DNA of 64,000 nt from Klebsormidium nitens (taxonomy: Eukaryota; Streptophyta; Klebsormidiophyceae; Klebsormidiales; Klebsormidiaceae). This document shows, in pieces, positions 1 to 12,100 of this stretch (the first letter of the stretch is position 1; the number at the start of each line of letters is the position of its first letter). The notes under the pieces were generated by a model. The model was not told where the DNA came from. It searched no databases and worked only from the letters and a program-made list of their open reading frames with translations. The stretch covers positions 1 through 64,000 of the forward strand of contig DF237448.1 of assembly GCA_000708835.1 (NCBI GenBank), in the 5' to 3' direction. The position numbers and the translations under genes are program-made.

Positions 1-537
1 GTCGGTCAGTCATGTATGCGCCCATGATTTTGCCTCAGGCTCAGGTCCAGGACCATATCATTATGTCTTCGCTCTAGCTAGAGTCCAACTTTTAATACCG
101 TACGTAGTACTAGTAGGCTCAGCACTTCTTGGTGCATGCCTGCTGTTCAGAATACCGGTATCTGGAACTTCAACTACCGGGACCACAAAAAGATTTTGAA
201 AGTAAATTCACTCGATGACACCGCGGGATTTCCGGCAAGTAGACGCTTCATCAGTAGTTCCTCAATTTGAGTTATCCCCCTCAGAGTCAGAGTTAGGAGA
301 AAGAATCACCGACTGCCAGTATAGAGCACCGGGCACCCCCTCACAATGTCACATGGGAGTGCTCCTACTCAGTGGCAGTGCCAGTGTCAGACAGGCACGT
401 ATGCACATGGCAGGTGCCAGGGAAGCCTTCAAGTTCGTGTGTACGTGCACCTACCTCGGTAGATGTGCATCATCAGCACGCATTTTGCCCTGGCAAAAGC
501 AAGGCGATGAATCAGTTGTGGATGTAGCTGGGAGAGG
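1..537. other. upstream region of the kinase gene
   Basis: No coding exon is supported here. The stretch precedes the ATG at 538 of the kinase-Sel1-LRR gene and should contain its promoter and 5' UTR. An open frame from 215 to 574 overlaps the start of the gene in another frame and has no recognisable motif. I see no clear TATA box or repeat. Confidence 0.5.
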
Positions 538-3500
538 ATGGCGCTTGCTTTACCAACCATTGGTGATTGCATAATCCTAGTGCTGTCCATTCAGCAGATT
601 GCGGATGAAGCTCAGGTGAACAAGAACCTTTCACGTCAACTTGCTTGGCATGCTGGCATAGTCCGTGATGTGCTGTCCGAAGCGCAAAAGAAGGCCACTG
701 GTTCGCAGATGGCTGCCATTCCTCAACTGGCAACCCTTAAGGCCCTCCTCAATGATGCGCAAAGCCTCCTTTCAAAGTTTGTCAAAAGAAAGTGGTTGAG
801 CAGAATGTGGAAGAGGGCAGACGATTTCCAGGCTTTCCAAAACATCCATCGACGGCTTGATGCGAGCATCCAGGCCTTGATGCTAGAGCTGGTGCTCAAT
901 GTCGCGGTCCCAACTTTTAGCATAGAGGAAATGGATGCCATTGAGGAGGCAGATTTAGAGCAGGACAGTGTGACAGTCAAGCGGCTACAGGAAGAGGCCA
1001 AGAAGTCCCCCAGCCAGGATGAAGGGACCGAAGCAATGTTGGCACAGTGGTCGGAGGTCCTGAGCGCAAGGCAGAGCGCATCGCACGCCAGGAACATTTC
1101 TGTAGGATTGAAGAGGGAGGAGCTGACAGTCGGACCTAGAATCGGGTCAGGGGGGTTCGGCATTGTTTATGAGGGGCGATGGAACGGCGCGCCGGTTGCT
1201 GTCAAGGAGCTGCCCTACGGTGTTGACCTCAACGAGGATGAGAGGGACGCATTCAGAAAAGAGGCCGCTTACCACACAGACCTCAGGCACCCCCACGTCG
1301 TCCAGGTCTTTGGCACGTGCACCGATGACCATCCGTTCTACATTGTCATGGAGCTCATGAGCGGGGGCAGCCTGTCGAGCCTCATTAAGCGGAGAATGAG
1401 CGGGCAGGCGGCAGGGGTTGCAGAGAGCCTTTTCCCCGTCGAGGTGGCACGGAGCATGATGCTCCAGATAGCCAGAGCCATGGTCTTCCTCCACAGCAGG
1501 CAGATCATCCATCGGGACTTGAAGGCGGCCAACATTTTGGTGAGGGTTCTGGATGAGCGCAGTGGGGCGTGCGATGTCAAAGTTGCCGACTTTGGTCTGG
1601 CCACGCTGAAGACGGCGACTACTGTGCACAAAACAAGGGCTGGTACGGGCCGCTGGATGGCGCCAGAAGTTGCTGACGACGGACCGTACTCAGGGAAGTC
1701 CGATGTGTACAGCTTTGCAATGACCTGCTTCGAGATCTTAACGGGCAGCGTGCCTTTCAGCAGCCTGAAAACGGACATCGCTGTCATGAGGGCGGTGGAC
1801 AGGGGGGAGCGGCCAGAGCTTCCTGAGAGCTGCCCTGCCGAGCTGCGGGCGCTCATTGAGAGCTGTTGGCAAGAAGACCACAGAGCGCGGCCGGCGTTTG
1901 AAGAGGTTTGTGAAAGGCTTGAGGGGATGGGGGCGCTGGGCGGGCTAGACGGGGGTGTAAGGAGGGAGAGCCGAGGACCCTCTCCTGTGACGGCACCGGG
2001 GGCTGGAACGGAGGCGGCAGAAACGGAGGTGGCAAGCCAAACCCTAGATGAGATCAAAGAGGGGGCCAAGGAAGAGGAGGAGCAGGTGCAAGCTCCGGAG
2101 TGGAGGTCAAATGCCGACCTTGAAGGGGTTAGCCCTCAGGGGTCCCTGTCCGTGGCAGCCAGCACGCGGAGTGAAGCAGTGTCCCACACTCCCACGGATA
2201 AGCAGGCGGTCGAACTTCGAGGTGACTCTGAACGGGGCGTAGGAAAGGGGGTGCCAAGGGGGACAGCGGCACTTTTGGAAGCGTCGGGTCAGGGTGCCGG
2301 GAGGGTTGGTCAGGCGCTCCCCCCCCCGGTAGCGCCAAAGGAAGTGGATCAGGCAGTCGAAAGTGTAAGCGAGCCGGTGGCTGCGAGCCTAGACGATGTC
2401 TATCGGAGGGCCTACAGGGGGGAGCCGGGGGCGCAATACGAGCTGGCGCTGTGCTATTATATCCCACGGCTGGGTGCCCCTCTAAACTTGAGGCAGGCGG
2501 TTGAGTGGCTAGAGAAAGCGGCAAATGGAGGGGTCGCAAAAGCTCGTGCGTTGCTTGCGAGCTGTTATTCCGATGGGTTTGGAGTTGCAAAGAATCCAGA
2601 AAAGGCCGTCCAGTTGGCATTGCTGGTTGAGGGGGAGCCCCTGGCAAAGTATGTTCTGGGGGTGGCATACCTGGTTGGGTGGGGGGGTGTTCCACGCGAT
2701 GACGCAATGGCAGGGAAGCTGTTTGCTTCTGCTAAGAAGCTTCTGGAGGTTCTCGTACAAGACTCCAAGGTCAGAAAGGCGAATCTTCTGGCAGACTCAT
2801 CGGCCTCTTCAATCTGATGTTTGGTCAGGACTATCAAGCGTGCGGATTGAAGCGGGCCAGTACGACTACACAACGAAATTTCTGCTTCGTCTCATGGAAG
2901 CTGACCAATCAGCATATGGAGTGATCAGGGGAGTTGCAGCTCTGGATGTTGTAAAGGCTGTAAAGTAGACTGGATTCCTTTGTGCTTTCCGTAAGGTAAA
3001 GCTCACCCAGCACAAAGAGAGTGCGATCAGTGCCCTCTTGATCAAAGTATCCATTTCTTTGGAAGTTCCTGAGTCGAACGCAAAAGCTCAACTACAGGCA
3101 AAACTCGATCAGAGGCATTAGGCAAGATGACGAGGCATGACCATTTTCTGCAATCGATCCAACTCCTTCTTTGTAGTCCCTTCCATAGAAACAGCAGGTG
3201 TCTTTCTAAAGTATCTTCACTTCCCGTCTGGGAGCGTTTGGCTGTAGCCTCGAACAACACAAAGTCAGGCTGGACAAGTACGTTCAAGTTCACCGTCAGC
3301 TTTTGAGGAACCTTGTTGATACATATCGCAGGTGCTTCTTCTGGTTGTTGAAAAGGCGTAAGGTCACAGCCATTAAGCTAGCGTGCTGATGCACTCTCCG
3401 TCTTTTGATGGTAACGAAAGCCCCCGCTGTTCCGTCTCCACAGGCGCCAGATCTGCCCTTATTTCAGGCCCGCCTGGGAGACTGCTATTCATATGGACGT

Positions 3501-4643
3501 GGGACGTCGACGGACTCCAAACAGGCCTTGGCTTTGTACCAGGAGGCAGCGGAGCAGGGGCATGCAACAGCACAACTCGACGTCGGCGATTGCTTAAGCG
3601 ACCCTTTGCCAATGGAGTTCCGGGACAAGCATGGGACACGTGCATACTGGTATTGGAAAGCGGTAGAGCAAGGGCTTGCAGACGCCCAGTTCCAGCTAGC
3701 CCGACTTATAGAGTGTGGGAACGGCACAGAATGGCAGAAAGCAGAAGCTGTTCGGTTGTACTCTGCGGCGTTGGTAAATTGGGACCAAAACGAACTTGCC
3801 AGGTGGTTCCAAGAAAACACCCGCGCTGGGCTTCTCGCCTGGATCTTCCGTCAAGACACCCGTGCTTCTCTTGGGGTCGCTTCTCAACTTGGACACATCA
3901 ACGGGCCGTTACTACTTCGGATGCTCAACCTGAGGGTCGTTAGCTTGGTTGACCTTTCAACTGACGTAGACATGCTGGCAGCCACCCTAAAGCGGGGGCC
4001 CTTCCCAGCGCTGCAGACGCTGAACCTTAAAAACAACTGCATAGGGTGGCGCGGCGCCATGGAGCTGACAACCGCCATAAACCGGGGCTTTCTTCCGGCG
4101 CTGTGTTTGCTTGACCTCTGCGGGACTCAGATTGGGGTGCTTGGTGTCCACGCATTGGCGGGTGCTCTTGAGCGGGGGTCCCTCCCGGCGCTGCAGTCGC
4201 TAGACCTACAGTGCAACAACATGTTGGCGCGGGGGGCAAAGGCACTGGCAGGCGCCCTGGAGCGGGGGCCCTTCCCGGCGCTCCGACAGCTGCAGCTCGG
4301 TGGAAACGAGATTGGGGAGCAGGGCGCCCGAGCGCTGGCGGCCGCCCTGGAGCGGGGGTCCTTCCCGGTGCTGCAGTCACTATCCCTACGGGGCAACAAA
4401 ATTGGGTTGCATGGGGCGCAGGCAATGGCCCGCGCCCTTAAGTGTGGGTCTGTCCCGGCGCTGCAAGAGCTAAATCTTTCGGAGAACGGGATTGAGGAGC
4501 AGGGCGCCCGAGCACTGGTGGTCGCCTTGGGAACGGGGTCCTGCCCGGCTTTACAACGCCTTTTTCTTGGGGGCAACGGAATCAAGAAGAAGGAGCATAA
4601 GGCGCTGAAGGCCGCCCTTCCCGCTGTTGCAATAGATATCTAG
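538..4643 (+). CDS. Protein kinase with Sel1 and leucine-rich repeats, N-terminal helical domain
   Basis: Two exons, 538-2769 and 3468-4643, joined in phase 0 (donor CAAG|GTCAGA; acceptor TTATTTCAG preceded by pyrimidines), give 1135 aa. An alternative acceptor at 3443 would add eight residues. Residues about 1-130 are predicted alpha-helical and resemble the four-helix HeLo/MLKL/RPW8-like class (weak inference). Residues about 197-460 are a TKL-type kinase with every key motif: glycine loop GSGGFG, AVKEL lysine, HRDLKAAN, DFGLA, and GTGRWMAPE. A low-complexity linker follows, then Sel1 repeats on both sides of the intron (for example AKYVLGVAYL and ARLGDCYSYGRG), then about eight RNase-inhibitor-type LRRs of about 28 aa (PALQSLDLQCNN pattern). 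The Sel1 array crossing the intron is the best evidence that both exons are one gene. The kinase should be catalytically active. Sel1 and LRR regions usually bind other proteins, so a signalling or immune-type sensor role is plausible but unproven. Confidence 0.85.
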
Positions 4644-7600
4644 CGCAGCCATTGATTGGCAGGTTTGTACCCACAACTCCAATTGCTCCTGGACTTGTTC
4701 TGGATGATATAATCTGGCATTTTGGGACTCTTGGATGATTAATCAACTACTTGACTCTCAATAAGCCGTTCAGGACTAAGCCTTGTACATCTAATTTGCA
4801 CACAGAGCATGTTCGCAAGCTTGAAAAGTTCTTTCTTTTCATTGTTTTGGGGATCGTAGACACTTGTGCTGTGTTAAAGCAGATGAAGTACGTCGCTTTC
4901 GAAGTTTGCGGGTAGTGGCATGGCTAAATGCATTTTAGAGTCTGTCAACTCAGATTATCTTGATTTCCTTTCAGACGATCTCTCGTTCCAAATGTTCAGG
5001 AGACGAGCTTTGAGAATGTTTCAGATGGGCCCCGCAAAAATTAGTTGCTCTGTTTTCTCAAATCGGTAATCTGGCAGGGGTGACAGTCTCCGCCAAATGA
5101 AAGGCTGGTTTTAAATTGATCCGAAGACGTTCAGCAATGCTCAGACCTCCTCAGGGCAGCTTTTAGTTTTATCCCGAAAGTCAGAACTTGTTTTTTGAAT
5201 CGTGTAAGGTGGTCTGGCAGCAACAATCGCATCTAACCGGGACTTTTTGGGAAACTAGATTGGCTCCCTGACATTGTGTAATGCGATTTAAGGGCCTGGT
5301 ACCAGTCAAGAGGAACTTGACTTTTGACAGCGAAGTTGAGGGCCTTCTGGTCTTGCGCACCAAAGTGCGTTCCGTTTCAAACTTTCCGTAAGCACTCACT
5401 TCCAGTATCAGAGACGACCACTCGATACTGGAACCGCTTCATTTTGGATAAAGTTGTCAGATACATTTGAAGGACGTGTATTCTGTCTCGGCCTCCTGGG
5501 TTCGTGAAAGAGAAGGGCGAATTCGGGGACAGTCTTTATCCCGTCACTCAACAGTCTTGGTATCACTGGGGCAGATCCGGATTAGTCTCGCCAAAATTTC
5601 GAGTGAACTTCGGCCGGCGGGTTTCACCCCCTCAATCTGCTAAACAACGGCCGAGGCTTTGAAGCGAACGGATTAGCCCTCTTTGTTTCGTGACAACCCG
5701 GCTCGGTCACGTTTCGTGGTCAAGTCTCGCTCTTCGATTTGAAAGGATGCGTTTTTCTGAAGTACGTAAACAAGATCTGGCAGCGCTCTCGTTATCTCAC
5801 GGCTGTGGATGCTATTGATCTTCTCTGACCGGAGAACTTTGGAGCAGCTTATCATAAACCATCGCCGGAAGTCGAAGGCCCACCTTCCTGGATGCTCGAC
5901 ATCACGGTAGACGCACTTTTAGTTGGGAGTTTGCAAAGCAGACCTGTACGGAAAGGAGAAGCTTCCACACTTGCTCTGTGCCCTGTGCATAATCTATCGA
6001 TTGGAACTCTGAGCAGGGCTTATATTTCTTCAACGGGCGAAGCGCGAAGGAGGTTTCACAACCATCACGAGCGAGTCCTCCACGCACCTACCTTCGGATG
6101 CCGTCGAGGCAGGTCAAAAAAGAAAAGAAGGGATTGTTCTCCTCAGTTCTCTTGGTTTTCTGACACGCTAAGCTCGAAACGAAGTACGTCGAACTAGATC
6201 GAACCACCGGTCTTGTGCCACACTTACGGATCTCCCCTTCTCCTACAGGTGACTTAGTCGCTGGCTGACGAGGCGCCGGCGACGACGCCACTTGCCCGGT
6301 GGAGGCGACGTCAGACTTTCCGGGTTGATTTATGTAAGTGATTGATACCAAAGTATATATCCGTGGTCGAAGCTCGAAGCTTGTTGGACGCAGCCTTCGG
6401 ACCTCTTGACCTCCACGCTTCAGGTGCACGAGAACCTTCCGCCCCACCGCCAGTGATAATACGGAGAACACTAATAGAAAGTCAGAGATTGATCACGCCC
6501 TGTTTGAGGTACCATAATTGCTGTCATACTCTACCGTTTTAGTCACACGAGTCCGTTGATCAGTCTTTGGCAATGCATGCAACTTTTCCAATAGGTCAAA
6601 GTGCGGCGTCTAAGTTCACCCGGTCGGGCACAATGTTACGGTGACAGTAGGTTAAAAACCGCATGAAGTCCGACCGGCAGTGCAATTTATGATCGCACTG
6701 ACCGCGTAGCATACTAAACACGATTGCATGTGATACGACAAATATGCCGCAGCATGGCACGTGGGGGTCATTACTGTGCAATAATCGCAATCGATGACCC
6801 GGCACCAAGTTTCGAGTCGCCGGGCACGGCCGCGCACTCGCATGCGCATCGAAGTAAAGCCTGAGGACTTCAATGCAACTTGGTGAGGGTCGACGCATTT
6901 TCGGATCCTCGTCGAATTGATATAGGTCAATGTATCCGATTCTACAGTCGTATACTACAAACAAGCTACAATCACTGCAGTCGCTGCAGTCTGAAACTAT
7001 ATTGAAGGATCATGCGTAATGTACTCAGCTCGATGATGCATGATTGCGATCGAATCTGGATTGCACTAGCTGCGGCAATGATGACGTACAATAAAACTTC
7101 AGAGTGCAATTTCTAGTATAATATTTTTGATCTTGGTGCGCAAACATGTGTCCCATGCTCAATTCACAGCTAGCATGCACTGCAGCCTGCCAGTCCAACA
7201 TGTTCAACGGTTGTCACCTTGGGCCTGGCGGCTGGCTCAACTTGCCGCATTGCTAGCGTTTTAATATAGTGCTCCGCTGAAATCAAGCTAGTTGAAGTTT
7301 CTCCGTCGAACTTCCCTGCCAGCAACTTGACACTAGACTTGGAAGCAAAGCTGGCTTTTGGCGGTTGTCCTTGCTATGTATATCTGCTAGCAGAGTCATG
7401 TATATGAATTACACCAACCAATATCAATCTGTCACTTTCTACTCACGGATTCAGACCAAATGACAGACCCGTTCGTTGCTCAACCCTTGGGCAATCTACG
7501 TCAATCAGAGGGTCAGGCGCAGTAGCAGAGCGTTGCTCGTCTTAGTTGGCAGACATCTTATCAGTTGAACTAAAGACACTAGGCGCGCACAGCATCGTAT

Positions 7601-9144
7601 TTACGGAGGCCCGCTTTTCCTTCACAATCAAGTCGTCAAATGTTGTAAAAGGTGATTGCCTTGTGACTTCCCTTTCGATTGGTAATCCGCAACAAGACTC
7701 TTTCCGTCATGACCGCAAGATTCCACGAACACTTTCCGCATCTTTAACGTACTGCTGCCGCTAAGCCGGACTCGTGCGTAAACGGCGATCCTTCCGGTGG
7801 TACTAATCCTAGGTGCCGCATCACGCGCAGCTGCCGGGCCCGGCGTTCGGCTTTCGGCTTGTCCTCCACCGCATGTGCCTTGCCTTTCCGTTTCCGCTCC
7901 TTTGCCGCCATTGCCTCAGGCGGCGACGCCTGCGATGAGGAGCAACGGTCAAGAACCTAACTTGATGCAGTGGCCATCATTACAAACACGTGGGATACTC
8001 ATTCCGCCGTGTTGGGGACTCTCCTGCGCTGCTCGCCCTTTTCTTCTCTTGCGTTGTCAGCCCCGATTGCAAACGAAAGGAATAGCTGATTCTCGAAGCC
8101 AATCCGTCTTGGCGAACCTCCCTTTCTCGGAACTACGGAGCATTGTGCCGAGTCAGACAACTGAGAAGTAGCAATCAGTACGATTACACTGAGAAGCTAC
8201 GCATCATGCGAGAGAGATTCATGTCTTGCTCTTGCCCTCAGCAAGATAAGGAACAAAAAAACGGATGCATTGGAGCTCCAGCGGTAAAATATGATTCACC
8301 AAGAATGGTACTTTCTCTGAACATGAGTCCCCTGATCGAGACCCGTCCAAATCCAACAACGTCAACAGTCCTACCAACGTTGTTGCACGCCCAAGCACAT
8401 GCAAAAAACCTACGTCAACAAATGCGGAGCCAGCTTCGTACAGACCATTCCAAAGGCCAACTGTAGAGATAGTGCCGCCAAGACTGCGACTGACAGACGT
8501 TTGCCTGACCGCTAGCTTCTTAACCAATAAGTTGACCGGTATGGCCGCTCTAACTTAGATTCCGTCCGCGGAGGGAGGCTGGCGAAGCGAATGTCCCCAC
8601 CTCTTCTACGTGACCGTTTGCCTCTGGCGGCTCCTCTATATGCATCTCCTCCTCTGCTTCCGGCTCCTCAAACGGGGCAGTCCAGGCCTCCGGTAGAGCT
8701 CCGGTCTTCCGGCACTCCTCAGCCTGTGGAAGAACGATAGCCGACTGAGAGATTCAAGCACGGGGGATTTCCTCCGTGGGAGCTCTCTCTAAGTGTCTAG
8801 TAAGGGCAATTTTCCAGAAATGAGTGCGTCTATTAGTCAGCGACGAGTGCGTCTGCAGAAAGAGGGCGTTACGACTTATTGTGTATGGCACGATAATCCG
8901 TCATATCTCTCTCTGATGAACGTTTCGGACGACCAAAACCGCGTTTGCTGAGATGCATGTACGCATGTACTCTGAAAGAGACTCTCCATCCAGAGGTTGG
9001 CGGTCTGCTATCGCTCTCCGTCATAGGACGGCACGTGGCAGCAATACGGTATCCCACGAGATGTCGCAGGCAGGCTTAGCCCATTTGACGACTCCGCGCC
9101 TCAAGACTAGTTAACAAGCTGTGCTTGATTGGCAGCTCAGACTC
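4644..9144. other. gene-free spacer
   Basis: About 4.5 kb between the kinase gene and the 3' end of the PWWP gene. The open frames are short, carry no recognisable motif and are not supported by flanking splice sites in matching phase. A GC-richer patch at about 7800-8160 has an open frame on the plus strand (Pro/Ala/Cys-rich) but no domain. I see no transposon termini or RNA gene. Confidence 0.5.
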
Positions 9145-12100
9145 TCAGCAAGAAGTCTTGGTTTCGGGGTACGCAGTTCCCGTCCTTCGGACCGTGTTCT
9201 GGTGGATAGAAGCAGGCAATAATTGCGGGCCCGATTGATGCAACCGGTAGGTACCAGAGACCCCCGATGAAAGAGCTCCACAGGTTCGTTTACTCAGGAC
9301 GTACATCCGTGCAAGAAGACTGAAGACTCTGCAGAGAATGACCACAAAAGGAGGACAGACAACTTCCTGCAAAAAAGGAAGACACAACAAGCGGGTATAA
9401 TGAGTGGAAGAAGCGGCGGAAGAGTAAGAAAGACATAGTATGCTTCCCAAGGAATAGGAGAAAGTTTGATTTCAACTAAATGCGTGCGCACCTCCTCTAG
9501 GGCTTTACATAACGGCTTCTCCTTGGTGAGCATTGAAAAGGACAGAAACCTGTTTCATGGGGGCAACGGGGTAATGACGAAGGAACGAAAGGAAGCGAGT
9601 AGCCGGAATAGTGACCCACCTCTTCGAGCGCCTTGAGGAACTGTTTCTTTTTGGTGAGCTTCTGTCGGTCCTTGAACTTGTGATCCAGATCCGACACGTT
9701 CGTTCGCCGGTCCACCCACCCGCTGCAAAACCCACACGTGCACCGTCAGCCTGACATCAGCTTGCTTCTCGGGCTTTACGCACCCGCAGCGAAAACACCT
9801 GCTGATCACAAGCGCCACGTCAGCTTCATTTAGTCAGGCGCTCTCTGGGAGAGGGAGAGACCGTAAGTGGTGTTCGCTATTCCACGTTTCAAAAAAGGAA
9901 TGTCTCGACAAAAAGGGAGAAGACGAGTCTTCCTGGCAGAAAACGAGGAAGGGTTTCGAGTGGCGATTGTGCAGCTAGCCTTTCAAACGCGTCACGCCGA
10001 GTGTCAAACTTCTATTAGTCCACGCACTTGGATATAACAATATTGACTACTCGGAAGAAAACCACAGTCTGTGAAGACGAGAGGCCCATGCTTTTTCGGA
10101 CGAGTCTACGCTTCCGAAGTTATATCCCGGTTTCTGGTCCTACCCCCTTTTGGGTGGGTCGGTCGGTCGGGAAAAAATGATATATATATTACAGTCAAAT
10201 TATGCTAATAAGGCGGAAAAACCCAAAAGTTCTGGGGCAAAAGCCAGAAAGTTCTCCCGATTTTCAGGTATCCGTATAAAACTTGGTCTCAAAATCGAAG
10301 GGTCGAAGAACAAAAGTGGACAATATTTATTATTGTTTTCCAAAATCCAAAGGAATTTGGGTCGGTTGGGGACCGGAAACCGGGATTTAACTTCGAACGG
10401 CCTGTACAGGGGAGATTCTCTTTGGCAGATCTGGACCCCGTTTTGAGTACAGATCGATGATGCCATTCTCCGGCTATTGAACCTGGCATCTGGCGGTTTC
10501 GGTTGACTGCTATAAGACGTAATAGTTAATCAGTCCCTAGCATTCAAAACCCTGGAGGATTACAAAAATCCACATTTTGTAGAATAAGATGAGAAGCGCC
10601 TTACTAGTCGTAGGTCCCGAAGAAGCGGGCGAGCACCTCGTTGTCTGACTTCCGGCCTTCCGTAAACCGCGCGTGCACGCTGCTAGGATCGACGATCTGC
10701 GCAAAGGGAGGGCCACGTGTCATGACGTGCACGTTTTACGGACCCTTTTATTTAAGGCCCCAGTCAGCCTTTTTAAAGAAGAAACTGCACTGCGAAGGCC
10801 GCCAAGAGTCGATTCAAGCTCGCCCATTGTGAATTGTATTCGGTTAACGCTATCCAGGGGAGTTTCCTTTTGAACATGGGTTGGTAGCTGGCTGTAATTG
10901 AACTAGTCTGCACGTTGGTAGCTGGACGCTAGTCTGATTTGGATTGGAGCCCCTGCGTAAGTTCAAAGCAAATCGTGGCTCAAACCACCTGCAGTACTGG
11001 CTGTGCTAAACGGCGATTCTTTTGCAACTATTTGAGCAGCTGCAAATATAACCGAGCGCAGGTTAAGGAGGAGGGTCAAGGTTAAGATGAAAGGGCAAAT
11101 GCAGTCACTTAGGGTCTTTACACACTGGGCGGGTGTTCTTTTTCGCAATTCGCCGAGAACTCAAGGTGTTGTTTTGCCCAAACTCCCCGCGCGAATTCGG
11201 GGGGTAACTTCCGCACGCAAAAGTAGTCCCGTGCGACGGTCCGAAAAAGTTTACTTTCGCTACCCGGCTTTTTTTGGGATAGCACTTTGGAACACCGCGG
11301 TGTTTTTGCTGACGTATGATCGTACGAGTCGGCGAATTGGCAAAAACACCCGCGGTGTTTTCCTTGCGACGGTACCGCCGCAACCCCTGCTGTACCGTCG
11401 CTCGAAACGAAAAACACCCGCTCTGTGTGTAAAGGCCCTTAACCAGGGTTGCGGTCAACTTCCATTTCAGAGGTTTAGAGACAGAACCGTGATATAACCT
11501 CCGCGGGCTACTAGCGGAATGATACCAACTTGGAACCAAACCGCCTGTATTGAACTCGGGCTCTCGTTTCATCGAACCTAAAAATCTGGGCTTGGTGAAA
11601 GTCGTTCAATTGGTCAACTAGAAATTCCCTGCTTGAAACCAAGGGTAAAAGATAAGGGTCTCAAAGACTAGATTGGAATGTTCACCTGTGCCGGCCACCA
11701 AGGGTAAGTGCTGAGCTTCGTTCACACCACCTGGTTTTTGCAGAGCGCGTCTCCTCTTTCAGTCACCCCAAAATTGGCCCTTCAAAACAGAGTTGACCGA
11801 AGGTGCTACTCATTTTGCTGGTCAATTATGGACTCCCAGTCCGAGAACTAGAATGGGATGTTTACCTGCGCGGGCCACCAGGGGTATGTGCTGAGCTTCG
11901 CCCACACCACCTGATTTGCCAGCTCCTCGGCAGAGCGCGTCTCCTCTTCCTTGTGTTCCAAAGCTGCCTGACGGGCGGCCTTGCGCTGGGCTTTCACAGC
12001 TTCTTCATTCTCCGCCCGCTTCCTGAAAAAGCAGATTGGCTTGTCAACCTCTTGCAAACACAATTGAAAAAGCATCTTACAATCCAGATCGTCTCGATTC

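Noticed and set aside
1147-2069. Minus-strand open frames opposite the kinase domain
   Set aside because: They are shadows of a kinase-coding exon with all motifs on plus.
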